A model generated the notes under the pieces. That model ran no database searches, was not told the DNA's origin, and was given only the letters and a program-made list of their open reading frames with translations. Below, in pieces: positions 6,460 to 12,891 of a stretch of DNA of 36,242 bases. The stretch is from IMG/VR virus record IMGVR_UViG_3300035703_000236, positions 1-36,242 of that record, one strand, 5' to 3'. The position numbers and the translations under genes are program-made. Source of the stretch: a virus. Position 1 is the stretch's first letter, and every line of letters starts with the position of its first letter.

Positions 6460-6692
6460 AAACCATTATCCACGTCAACCAGCACGCAATTCGTCGCAAC
6501 ATAAAGTCAGAAACAAAAGAGCCTGTGCTTACCGTGAAAACGTATAAGTCCAACACATACGCGCACGATGTTGTAGTGCATGGTCCTTCGCGCATCGTGT
6601 ATTCGCCAGACAAGCCGCTATCGTGTGGCGCTCGAGTATGGATAGAAACAGAGGCAGAGGTAGAAATCGTGTCGCCGAAGGAGGCAGCATGA
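6456..6692 (+). CDS. Small early phage protein, unknown function
   Basis: This gene encodes 78 residues. The C-terminal half (VVVHGPSRIVYSPDKPLSCG, then ARVWIETEAEVEIV) reads as a small beta-barrel-like domain, a pattern I associate with conserved phage hypotheticals, though no function is known to me. The N-terminus is basic (HAIRRNIKSETKE). It is coupled to both neighbours by ATGA overlaps. Confidence 0.65.
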   Translation: MKTIIHVNQHAIRRNIKSETKEPVLTVKTYKSNTYAHDVVVHGPSRIVYSPDKPLSCGARVWIETEAEVEIVSPKEAA

Positions 6693-6886
6693 CCAACCTC
6701 GAAGATTTCGCCACCGCGCTCTTGAAGCACGACTGGTACCACGAGTATTCAGACGACCACCGCGCATGGAAAGCCGGTGACGATTCGTGGAAGCGCATTC
6801 AGGTGATGTACATCGAACTGCGCGACGCCGGTTTGGAAGAAGAAGCCAAGGCGCTCATCAAGAAGTATCAGCCGGAGGCGCTCTAA
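6689..6886 (+). CDS. Small acidic early protein, unknown function
   Basis: Although the frame is open from 6623, the ATG at 6689 overlaps the preceding stop as ATGA and gives 65 residues. It also has a preceding GAAGGAGG ribosome site, so it is the preferred start. The protein is predicted to be helical, with aromatic residues (HDWYHEYSDDHRAW) followed by IELRDAGLEEEAKALIKKY. No family is recognised. Confidence 0.6.
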   Translation: MTNLEDFATALLKHDWYHEYSDDHRAWKAGDDSWKRIQVMYIELRDAGLEEEAKALIKKYQPEAL

Positions 6887-6996
6887 TGGACATGTTCACA
6901 CTCACCCCAGCAGAGCTGCCGCACGCTTGGACGCTCGTTAAGATGCTGGCCGTGTTTGCCTTCATGGCAATCGTCGTGGCGGTGCTCGAGCGATGA
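6886..6996 (+). CDS. 36-residue single-pass membrane protein
   Basis: A very short gene begins within the stop of the previous one (TAATG) and ends within the start of the methyltransferase (ATGA). The protein has one hydrophobic segment (LVKMLAVFAFMAIVVAVL) and a short N-terminal tail with TPAELPHAW. Overlaps on both sides and the clear transmembrane helix support a real gene. Function unknown. Confidence 0.55.
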   Translation: MDMFTLTPAELPHAWTLVKMLAVFAFMAIVVAVLER

Positions 6997-8198
6997 AGTA
7001 CTTGTCCGTCTGCTCTGGCATCGAAGCCGCCACCGTCGCGTGGCACCACATGGGATGGCAGCCTGTTGCGTTCAGCGACATTGAGCCTTTCCCGTCTGCT
7101 GTGCTTGCACATCATTACCCTAACGTGCCGAATCTCGGCGACATGACCAAATTTGAGGAGTGGAACCTTGAACCAATTAACCTTCTTGTCGGAGGCACAC
7201 CCTGCCAGTCCTTCTCCGTCGCCGGCCTCCGCAAAGGGCTTGCCGACCCCAGAGGCAACCTCATGCTTACGTTTCTTGCAATCGCTCAACGTCAGCGGCC
7301 TCAATGGATTGTCTGGGAAAACGTCCCCGGTGTCCTGTCATCTAACGGAGGACGGGATTTTGGCACCTTCCTCGGGGCGCTGGGCGAGTTGGGGTATGGG
7401 TTCGCATACCGAGTTCTCGACGCTCAATGGTTCGGAGTGGCCCAAAGACGCCGTCGTGTGTTCGTTGTCGGATACCTTGGAGACTGGCAGCGTCCCGCAG
7501 CGGTTCTTTTTGAGCGCGAAAGCGTGCGCCGGGATACTCCGCCGAGCAGAGAAGCGGGGCAAGACGTTGCCGGAACAATTGCGGCGCGCTTTGGAATCAG
7601 TCGCAACAATCACGAAGAATGTGTAGCGCAGACGCTTTTAGCGCGTCGGGGCGGTTTCGATCTTGAGTCGGAAACTCCTGTAGTTGCGCCGACTTTGCAA
7701 GCAAACGACGGAGCCAAGTGGGGCAGCAATCAATGGATTGATGAAGGCAAGGCTATCGTTCAGCCCGTCGCCTTCCACAACCGTCAAGACCCAGATGTTA
7801 GCGGCCACATCACGCACCCGCTTGGCGCAAACGATAACGGCATGGCGGTGGCGCAGCCAATCAATATCTACGGCGGAAATAAGCGACCAGATCGGCCAGA
7901 AGGTGGCTTCTACGTTCGCACAGATGAAACAACAAGCAAGACGCTAGATGCGGCAAGCGGATTAAATCCAACTTGCTCACAAGGCGGCACGGCGGTAATG
8001 ACTGCTATGCAAGTACGCCGCCTGACGCCAGTTGAGTGCGAACGCCTGCAAGGCTTCCCCGACAACTACACCAACATTCCTTGGCGCAAGAAGCCAGAGT
8101 CACCGGATGGCCCGCGCTACAAAGCTCTGGGCAACTCAATGGCCGTGCCAGTCATGCGCTGGATTGGTGAGCGTATCAACAAGGTGGATGCAGAATGA
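6993..8198 (+). CDS. DNA (cytosine-5) methyltransferase
   Basis: All key motifs are visible in 401 residues. SAM-binding motif I is SVCSGIEAA (5-13). The catalytic loop is GGTPCQSFSVAG with the nucleophile C71. The ENV motif is at 110-112. QRRRRVFVVG is at 151-160. The variable target-recognition region is about 170-330. The C-terminal LTPVECERLQGFPDNYT motif completes the fold. It would methylate the C5 position of a cytosine in a short site. There is no partner restriction enzyme nearby, so it most likely protects phage DNA from host restriction or marks it. The target site cannot be read from sequence; see the note on CTCGAG excess. Confidence 0.93.
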   Translation: MKYLSVCSGIEAATVAWHHMGWQPVAFSDIEPFPSAVLAHHYPNVPNLGDMTKFEEWNLEPINLLVGGTPCQSFSVAGLRKGLADPRGNLMLTFLAIAQRQRPQWIVWENVPGVLSSNGGRDFGTFLGALGELGYGFAYRVLDAQWFGVAQRRRRVFVVGYLGDWQRPAAVLFERESVRRDTPPSREAGQDVAGTIAARFGISRNNHEECVAQTLLARRGGFDLESETPVVAPTLQANDGAKWGSNQWIDEGKAIVQPVAFHNRQDPDVSGHITHPLGANDNGMAVAQPINIYGGNKRPDRPEGGFYVRTDETTSKTLDAASGLNPTCSQGGTAVMTAMQVRRLTPVECERLQGFPDNYTNIPWRKKPESPDGPRYKALGNSMAVPVMRWIGERINKVDAE

Positions 8199-8308
8199 AA
8201 TGGATATTTGATCTTGTGCGCAAACTGCGCCGAGATGCACAATTGGAATGGCGGCAGGTTCCCCCGCCAAACTGGCGCAGCAAAAGAAGCGGCGTCGATT
8301 ACTGGTGA
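8195..8308 (+). CDS. 37-residue basic protein, unknown function
   Basis: The ATG overlaps the methyltransferase stop (ATGA) and the frame closes at 8308, giving a protein of 37 residues rich in Arg, Lys and Trp (KWIFDLVRKLRRD at the start, VDYW at the end). Overlap with the upstream gene and the operon context support translation. Function unknown. Confidence 0.45.
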   Translation: MKWIFDLVRKLRRDAQLEWRQVPPPNWRSKRSGVDYW

Positions 8309-8332
8309 ACCGTAACTGAAGGAGATAAGACA

Positions 8333-8986
8333 ATGGCTATTTATGTATCAGCATCAAGTGGTGGCAACTATCCCGAGCGCAAGCCGCTCGAGGCAGGCGC
8401 CTATGCAGCAGTGTGCGACATGGTGGTAGACCTTGGCGTGCAGCCCTCGCCCGGCGGTCAGTTTGCGCCCAAGCGTACGCTGATGCTGCGCTTCCAGATT
8501 CCATCTGAGCGCGTGGAGATCACGAAAGACGGCGAGACGAAGAGCCTGCCGGCGGTCATCAGCCGCACGCTGGGCTTGAGCTTGAATGAGAAGGCGACGC
8601 TGCGTCAGTTGCTGCAATCTTGGCGCGGTCGTGCATTCACGCCAGAAGAGCTCAAGAAGTTTGATCTGGTCAACGTGCTCGGCAAGCCTGCGTTTATCAA
8701 CGTCACGCACAGCGTGAAGGGCGATAAGACGTATGCCAACCTCACCAGCATCATGCCGCTGCCGAAAGGTATGCCGGCCCCTACGTTGGAAGGCGAGGCG
8801 CTGACGTATAGCATCGACGACCCTGATCCGGCCATGTTCGACAAGCTGCCGAACTGGGTGCAGGAGAAGATCGCCACCCGCGTGATTGACCCGCCGGTAC
8901 TGCCAAAGGCGGCGCCTGCTGCAAAGCCTGCTGCACCAGCGCAGCCGGTGAATCAGGAATTCACTGACGATGAGATTGCGTTTTAA
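8333..8986 (+). CDS. Phage single-stranded-DNA-binding-like protein
   Basis: The 217-residue protein has a predicted beta-rich core (about 1-165). Its Pro/Ala-rich linker (about 180-208) leads to an acidic tip, TDDEIAF, matching the layout of SSB proteins, whose C-terminal DDDIPF recruits partner enzymes. The N-terminal region with AYAAVCDMVVDLG resembles phage replication-associated OB-fold proteins. A good ribosome site (AAGGAG) precedes the ATG. It is followed directly by the RecB-like nuclease gene (TAATG overlap), the usual pairing of a recombination/replication module. The SSB role is inferred from architecture. Confidence 0.7.
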   Translation: MAIYVSASSGGNYPERKPLEAGAYAAVCDMVVDLGVQPSPGGQFAPKRTLMLRFQIPSERVEITKDGETKSLPAVISRTLGLSLNEKATLRQLLQSWRGRAFTPEELKKFDLVNVLGKPAFINVTHSVKGDKTYANLTSIMPLPKGMPAPTLEGEALTYSIDDPDPAMFDKLPNWVQEKIATRVIDPPVLPKAAPAAKPAAPAQPVNQEFTDDEIAF

Positions 8987-9693
8987 TGGCCACTCAACGC
9001 GGTGGATACAAACTGGCGGACGGCACGAAAGTGCCGTCTGTCACCACGATTCTAAAAATCAAAGACCCCGGTGCGTTGATCAACTGGGCATATAAGACCG
9101 GCCGCACGCATGGCGTGCTGGAGGGGCAGGGTAAAGATGCCCCGTCTGGCTTGTATGACGGCAACGACGCGCTGGCCATCGGCACATGCGTCCACGAGAT
9201 GTGTGAGGTCTTTGTGAAAGGTGGCGATCCGATGCGCCACCTAGAGGAGACGATGGAGAAGGCGGAGACGCTAGACCCGGCTGCGTTTCGTGCGCAGGTG
9301 GTCAGCGCTTACTCGGCCTTTGAGTTTTGGTGCAAGGGCACGCAACTTGAGATCATCGACTGCGAGGTGCCGGTGTTGTCGGAGACGTACCGCTACGGCG
9401 GCACGTTGGACTTCATCGGTAGGCTCAACGGCAAGATCGTGCTCGGTGACTTCAAGACATCGGGCGGCGTGTACCCGGAGTACCTGATCCAGTTGGTGGC
9501 CTATGCCAAGGCCTATGAAGAGTGCACCGGCACCAAGATAAACGGCGGTTATCACCTGCTGAGATTCTCGAAAGAGAACGGCGATTTCGGCCACCACTTT
9601 TACCCGTCGCTGGACGATGACGCATGGCCGGCGTTCCTCAACTTGCGTGCTTTGTACGACTTAACCGAAAAACTAAAGCGGAGAGCAGCATGA
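8986..9693 (+). CDS. RecB/Cas4-like PD-(D/E)XK exonuclease
   Basis: The 235-residue protein shows the RecB-family nuclease order: GTCVHEMCE (66-74) supplies the metal-binding His, YGGTLDFIGRL has D142, LGDFKTS provides D155-x-K157, and YLIQLVAYAKAYEE forms the QxxxY motif (169-173). Such phage enzymes degrade or trim DNA ends for recombination and packaging. It overlaps the SSB-like gene by one base, which supports joint action on DNA ends. No annealing protein is recognised next to it. Confidence 0.85.
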   Translation: MATQRGGYKLADGTKVPSVTTILKIKDPGALINWAYKTGRTHGVLEGQGKDAPSGLYDGNDALAIGTCVHEMCEVFVKGGDPMRHLEETMEKAETLDPAAFRAQVVSAYSAFEFWCKGTQLEIIDCEVPVLSETYRYGGTLDFIGRLNGKIVLGDFKTSGGVYPEYLIQLVAYAKAYEECTGTKINGGYHLLRFSKENGDFGHHFYPSLDDDAWPAFLNLRALYDLTEKLKRRAA

Positions 9694-9851
9694 GCGAAGA
9701 TTTAAAGAAAGACCTTGCCTTCTTTGTCGGCGAGGCGGTTGGGTATGTTGTCGTGCTAATTACAGTGCTGCTGGCGCTGCTGGCCAGTGCTGTTGCCATC
9801 GGCGCATGGCTCGGCGTCATGTTGCGCGTGATTAAGTGGGTGACGCCATGA
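9690..9851 (+). CDS. Small two-pass or long single-pass membrane protein
   Basis: ATG at 9690 overlaps the nuclease stop (ATGA) and is preferred over the upstream in-frame start; it gives 53 residues. A long hydrophobic stretch runs from about residue 10 to 48 (VGYVVVLITVLLALLASAVA and beyond) with a short charged N-terminus (MSEDLKKD). It could be an accessory holin, superinfection-exclusion protein or membrane anchor; nothing decides between them. Confidence 0.6.
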   Translation: MSEDLKKDLAFFVGEAVGYVVVLITVLLALLASAVAIGAWLGVMLRVIKWVTP

Positions 9852-10120
9852 GAGTCAAGCCAGAGGAGTTGTTCGCGCAGGTGGAAGAATACATGCGCGA
9901 AAGCGAGCACGACGCCATCAATCCGATGCACTACAAGGCTGGCGGCATTGAGGCTATTGACTACATGCGCGCCAAGAGCACCTACGAGGAGTTTACCGGA
10001 TACCTGCGCCTATCCGCGCTCAAGTATTTAAGCCGCGCAGGCCACAAGGATGACGCGCTGCAAGAGTATAAGAAGGCACACTGGTTTATGTCGCGTCTGA
10101 TAGAGGAGCTAGAAAAGTGA
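9848..10120 (+). CDS. DUF3310-family protein
   Basis: The 90-residue protein contains INPMHYKAGGIEAIDYMRAK, then YEEFTGYLRLSALKYLSRAG, the hallmark of DUF3310, a small helical phage family sometimes annotated as nucleotide-kinase-like. ATG at 9848 overlaps the previous stop. Its biochemical role is not established. Confidence 0.8.
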   Translation: MRVKPEELFAQVEEYMRESEHDAINPMHYKAGGIEAIDYMRAKSTYEEFTGYLRLSALKYLSRAGHKDDALQEYKKAHWFMSRLIEELEK

Positions 10121-10263
10121 ACGCAATAAAAAAAATCGCGGCCATATTCATTATGCTGACATCACCAATATGGATTTTGCCGTACATGATTGGCGTTGCA
10201 TTTTTCTTATGGTTTGGGCTTGCTTATTACGATCTATGCAAGGCTCTTGGAGCAGAAAAATGA
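10117..10263 (+). CDS. 48-residue membrane protein with GTG start
   Basis: GTG at 10117 overlaps the preceding stop (GTGA) and the frame ends at 10263 inside the next ATG. The protein is hydrophobic in two stretches (AIFIMLTSPIWILPYMIGVA and FFLWFGLAYYDLC) with a basic N-terminus. Base composition is more AT-rich than its neighbours. Function unknown; the tight coupling argues that it is real. Confidence 0.5.
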   Translation: MNAIKKIAAIFIMLTSPIWILPYMIGVAFFLWFGLAYYDLCKALGAEK

Positions 10264-10514
10264 CCCGCGACGACATCATCCGACTGGCGCGAGAAGTTTG
10301 GTCTGCTGGCGATGTTTACATTGGTCCAAGCACCGAATCACTTGAACGCTTCGCCGCCCTCGTTGCCGCAGCCGAGCGGGAGGCGTGTGCGGAAGCGTGT
10401 GGCGACGCCTACTCTGGCGACGAAGCCTGTGGTGACTGGCCGACGCCCGAGATGTGTGCCGCCGCCATCCGTGCGAGGGGTAACACCGGAATCAAGTGGG
10501 AGGTTGAGCCGTGA
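10260..10514 (+). CDS. Small phage hypothetical protein
   Basis: ATG at 10260 (ATGA overlap) gives 84 residues. The pattern MTRDDIIRLAREVW, then LERFAALVAAAEREACAEAC, and finally CAAAIRARG is a recurrent phage early protein type of unknown function, mostly helical and Cys-containing (five cysteines). Its stop overlaps the GTG of the next gene. Confidence 0.65.
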   Translation: MTRDDIIRLAREVWSAGDVYIGPSTESLERFAALVAAAEREACAEACGDAYSGDEACGDWPTPEMCAAAIRARGNTGIKWEVEP

Positions 10515-10780
10515 TCGACAAAGAAAGCGAAGGCGGGTCTTGGCGTCGTGAGATGTTGGCGCGCCCGCTTTCTACCAGTCAGTTGCGCGAAATCATCAGC
10601 GAGCTGGAGCACTGCCTCTCAACTGAGAGGCGGCGCACCAGCGACTTGCTGCTAAAGTTGACTGATGCGGTCGAGACAGAGATAAAGCTGCGCGCTGAGA
10701 TTGAGCGCCTGAAGTCTAGCCGTACTTCCGCCGCAGATAGTCCATCCGAAGCGGCATCAGATCGTAGTCGCCTTTCTTAA
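10511..10780 (+). CDS. Coiled-coil protein, last gene of rightward operon
   Basis: GTG at 10511 overlaps the previous stop. The 89-residue product is mostly helical and charged (LREIISELEHCLSTERRR and EIKLRAEIERL), consistent with a coiled coil, ending in a Ser/Ala-rich tail. The last 65 bases overlap the 3' end of the convergent metallophosphoesterase gene, so the two operons collide here with no space for a terminator. Confidence 0.55.
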   Translation: MIDKESEGGSWRREMLARPLSTSQLREIISELEHCLSTERRRTSDLLLKLTDAVETEIKLRAEIERLKSSRTSAADSPSEAASDRSRLS

Positions 10781-11459
10781 CGCCGTTCAGCACGACGATG
10801 CCAGACCACTCGTTGGTCTGCACGTCGTCTGGGCGGTAACCCTCGTGCTCGAGGTAAAACCGGCCAGCGACTAGGCCATGCTTGACGTGGTCTGGGTACT
10901 GCTTGGAAGCGTATAGAAAGCCTTGCTGGTGCCCCTGCACAAATGACTTGCCGATGGCATTAAGGCGGCTGACGATAGTGCCGCCGATTGGCTTACCGCT
11001 AAACGGATTAGGGAAATAGTGGCAATACGCAATGTCGTCGATGTTGACGATCTTTAGGAAGCGGTGCCGCTCCCAGTCCAGCGTCTCGCAGTTGTGCGAG
11101 CCGATGATGCCCTGCCACTTGGGGTCATTCTTGGCGATACGGTTGGCGCGGTTCTCATGGTTACCCTCGAGAAAGACTTTGCGTGGCGTCCACGTCTTGC
11201 TGCGCGAGCGCTTAAAGTAGCCGTTGAGCAACTTAAACGCTTCATTGCCAGCGGCAATGTCTAGGTTATAGCGCTTGCCTTCCAACTCGCTGCTGCCCTT
11301 CTCGGCGTGGCTATTGAGTGAGGGCAAGTCCCACCAGTCACCCAGACACACCACGACATCAGGCTTGTATTCTAAGATCGCCTCGCCGCACCACTTGAGG
11401 TGGTCTGTTTCGCTCTCTGGCTTGATCTGCGTGTCTGGGATAATGAGATGGCGTTTCAT
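10716..11459 (-). CDS. Calcineurin-like metallophosphoesterase
   Basis: The 247-residue protein shows metal-binding motifs in order: IPDTQ (D9), CLGDWWD (D41), LEGNHENR (N100, H101), and GHQQG near residue 175, all typical of two-metal phosphoesterases. Possible substrates are nucleotides, RNA ends or phosphoproteins; none can be chosen from sequence. It is the last gene of the leftward late operon, with an ATGA overlap to the HExxH gene. Being late, it may act at lysis or on virion components rather than in early takeover. Confidence 0.85.
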   Translation of the reverse strand: MKRHLIIPDTQIKPESETDHLKWCGEAILEYKPDVVVCLGDWWDLPSLNSHAEKGSSELEGKRYNLDIAAGNEAFKLLNGYFKRSRSKTWTPRKVFLEGNHENRANRIAKNDPKWQGIIGSHNCETLDWERHRFLKIVNIDDIAYCHYFPNPFSGKPIGGTIVSRLNAIGKSFVQGHQQGFLYASKQYPDHVKHGLVAGRFYLEHEGYRPDDVQTNEWSGIVVLNGVKKGDYDLMPLRMDYLRRKYG

Positions 11460-11803
11460 TCCATGGTGGTCAGCATCTGCTGAAGAAGGTGGCCTAGTAA
11501 GTCCACCTTCGTCTCGTCGCTGTTCAAGTCATCGAGTCCAGCGATTTCGAGCAGTGCGTGTATTGCCTCATGGCAAAACACTTGCTGACGATTCGATCCT
11601 CTGCAAGTTGAGATGATTTCGATGCGATAGTCACCGGGCAGCCAGATGCCCACGCAATCCTTGCCATGCTTCCATTTGCGCGGCTGCACGACCACCACCT
11701 TGATGGTGTGGCCGGCCAATTGGAATTGCTTTGGGATGCCGTCTGGACGGCTTACTTCGCCCACTGCTGTAGTGCTCGAAGTTGCGCGCTTAGGGCGTCG
11801 CAT
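11456..11803 (-). CDS. HExxH-type zinc-metalloprotease-like protein
   Basis: Up to 115 residues. CHEAIHALLEIAG contains the HExxH zinc motif (H78, E79, H82), and a downstream acidic residue near E97 could be the third ligand. The preceding beta segment (YRIEIIS) fits the mini-gluzincin fold. The ATG at 11803 overlaps the spanin gene by 52 bases; a GTG at 11764 would reduce the overlap to 13 bases and keep the whole core, so the start is uncertain. Position behind the lysis genes might mean a role in cell-envelope or virion protein cleavage, but this is inference. Confidence 0.65.
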   Translation of the reverse strand: MRRPKRATSSTTAVGEVSRPDGIPKQFQLAGHTIKVVVVQPRKWKHGKDCVGIWLPGDYRIEIISTCRGSNRQQVFCHEAIHALLEIAGLDDLNSDETKVDLLGHLLQQMLTTME

Positions 11804-12210
11804 TGGAAGGCAAGCTCTCTAAGGGCCGTAAGATCGCCTCTAGGCGCTGCTGGAATGCTCCCGGCGCTGGCGGAGGCTGCATCAGCACTGACGGCGGTTG
11901 CGCCGGTGGCGGGCACGGGAGCGGTTTCGTCGAAACACACGCGGACAGGCTCAGTGCTGTACCTGCGGCGAATAGACTGCAACTCTTGTGAATATGCACT
12001 GATTGCCCCCTCGGCCTTCTGCCGTGCGGCACGCTCATTTTTGAGCGTTGCCAATATGTTATCACGCTCTGCTAAAGCCGCGTCAAGGGCTGGCCTAATT
12101 TCGTTGCGGCCAGCCTCCTTAAGACTGTGCCCAACCCAGAAGCCAGCGCCGATGACCACGGCTGATATCGCAATCCATGCGATATTGCGCGCAAGCCAAA
12201 GCTGGATCAT
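11752..12210 (-). CDS. Rz: Rz-like inner-membrane spanin
   Basis: The 152-residue protein has an N-terminal signal-anchor (IAWIAISAVVIGAGFWVG, about 10-27) followed by a long charged coiled coil (about 30-80) and an Ala/Ser-rich C-terminal part, the layout of i-spanins that fuse inner and outer membrane in the last step of lysis. It overlaps the holin stop by four bases. A second gene, Rz1-like, is nested in another frame, as in many phages, which strongly supports the assignment. Confidence 0.8.
   Translation of the reverse strand: MIQLWLARNIAWIAISAVVIGAGFWVGHSLKEAGRNEIRPALDAALAERDNILATLKNERAARQKAEGAISAYSQELQSIRRRYSTEPVRVCFDETAPVPATGATAVSADAASASAGSIPAAPRGDLTALRELAFQCDALSAQLRALQQWAK
11790..11999 (-). 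CDS. Rz1: Rz1-like outer-membrane spanin lipoprotein, nested in Rz
   Basis: In a different frame inside Rz lies a lipoprotein signal: a GTG start at 11999, then a short basic region, SLFAAGTALSLSAC with lipobox LSA-C21, and a Pro-rich mature chain (CPPPAQPPSVLMQPPPAPG). These are the defining features of o-spanins. The GTG is preferred over upstream in-frame ATGs because GAGGGGG precedes it by seven bases and it gives a normal 21-residue signal peptide. The product is 69 residues. Confidence 0.78.
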   Translation of the reverse strand: MHIHKSCSLFAAGTALSLSACVSTKPLPCPPPAQPPSVLMQPPPAPGAFQQRLEAILRPLESLPSNATP

Positions 12211-12401
12211 TTTTCAGACAGCGGCTGCGTCGTGATGGCGCGAAGTGCGAGGTTGGCCATAGCGCCAACGGCGAGCACGGCCGCCGCAACCTGCGCGCCA
12301 AAGAGCGTGGTGAGATGCGAGCCGACTAGCTCGAGTCCACCGAGCAGCGCAAGAAGTACGTTCCACCAGACGGTCTTGGATTTGAGTGCGCCTTTTAGCA
12401 T
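12207..12401 (-). CDS. Holin-like two-helix membrane protein
   Basis: ATG at 12401 gives 64 residues; the longer open frame would lie on the endolysin gene. Two hydrophobic helices (WWNVLLALLGGLELVG and FGAQVAAAVLAVGAMANLAL) with a basic N-terminus (MLKGALKSK) match a class II holin. It sits one base after the endolysin and overlaps Rz by four, which is the classical lysis-cassette position. It should permeabilise the inner membrane to time lysis. Confidence 0.75.
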   Translation of the reverse strand: MLKGALKSKTVWWNVLLALLGGLELVGSHLTTLFGAQVAAAVLAVGAMANLALRAITTQPLSEK

Positions 12402-12402
12402 G

Positions 12403-12891
12403 TCATGCCTCGTTGTTGCTTGATTGGGCCGAACTCTTGCCGACCAGCGGCAGGGCGTCACGCGGCGGTGGCGCTCCCTGCGGCCAGCGGTACGCCAGCA
12501 CGCGCTCAGGGTCAAACGGCGCAATACTCACGACGTTGCCTTGGTTGCCGCCCAGCGTCATGATGCGGCCACCGCTCTCGATGCTGACCACAAAGCCAAC
12601 GTGGCCTCCACCCTTGCGGTCATAGACCACGATGCAGCCCTTCTCAGGCTTATCCAGTGCGGTACCGTACTCAGCCCACGCTTTGGCGCGATACCACGCG
12701 CTGGGGCGTCCATATCCAGCCTCACGCATGACGGCCGCCACAAACACGCCGCACCACGGCGTCTCATCATCTGACCACCAAGCGCGCAGGTCTTTGAGCC
12801 AGCGCGTGATCACCGGCGCAGTCTCCTTGCCGGCAATCTCGCGCATGCCTAAGTAACTGCGCCCGATGGTTAGCCATGATGGCTCGAACAT
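12403..12891 (-). CDS. Endolysin (TIGR02594/NlpC-P60-like peptidase)
   Basis: The 162-residue protein has TPWCGVFVAAVMREAGY with catalytic C47, GGGHVGFVVSI with H97 and LGGNQGNVVSI with N115. These fit the Cys-His-polar triad of the TIGR02594/CHAP-like cell wall hydrolases, which cut peptidoglycan peptide bonds. No signal peptide is seen, so release depends on the holin encoded next. The start codon overlaps the upstream ejection-type gene by one base. Confidence 0.85.
   Translation of the reverse strand: MFEPSWLTIGRSYLGMREIAGKETAPVITRWLKDLRAWWSDDETPWCGVFVAAVMREAGYGRPSAWYRAKAWAEYGTALDKPEKGCIVVYDRKGGGHVGFVVSIESGGRIMTLGGNQGNVVSIAPFDPERVLAYRWPQGAPPPRDALPLVGKSSAQSSNNEA

Noticed and set aside
6081-10780. 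Lysogeny module (integrase, excisionase, CI repressor)
   Set aside because: Only a single Cro-like HTH is seen; no recombinase motifs found anywhere in the window.
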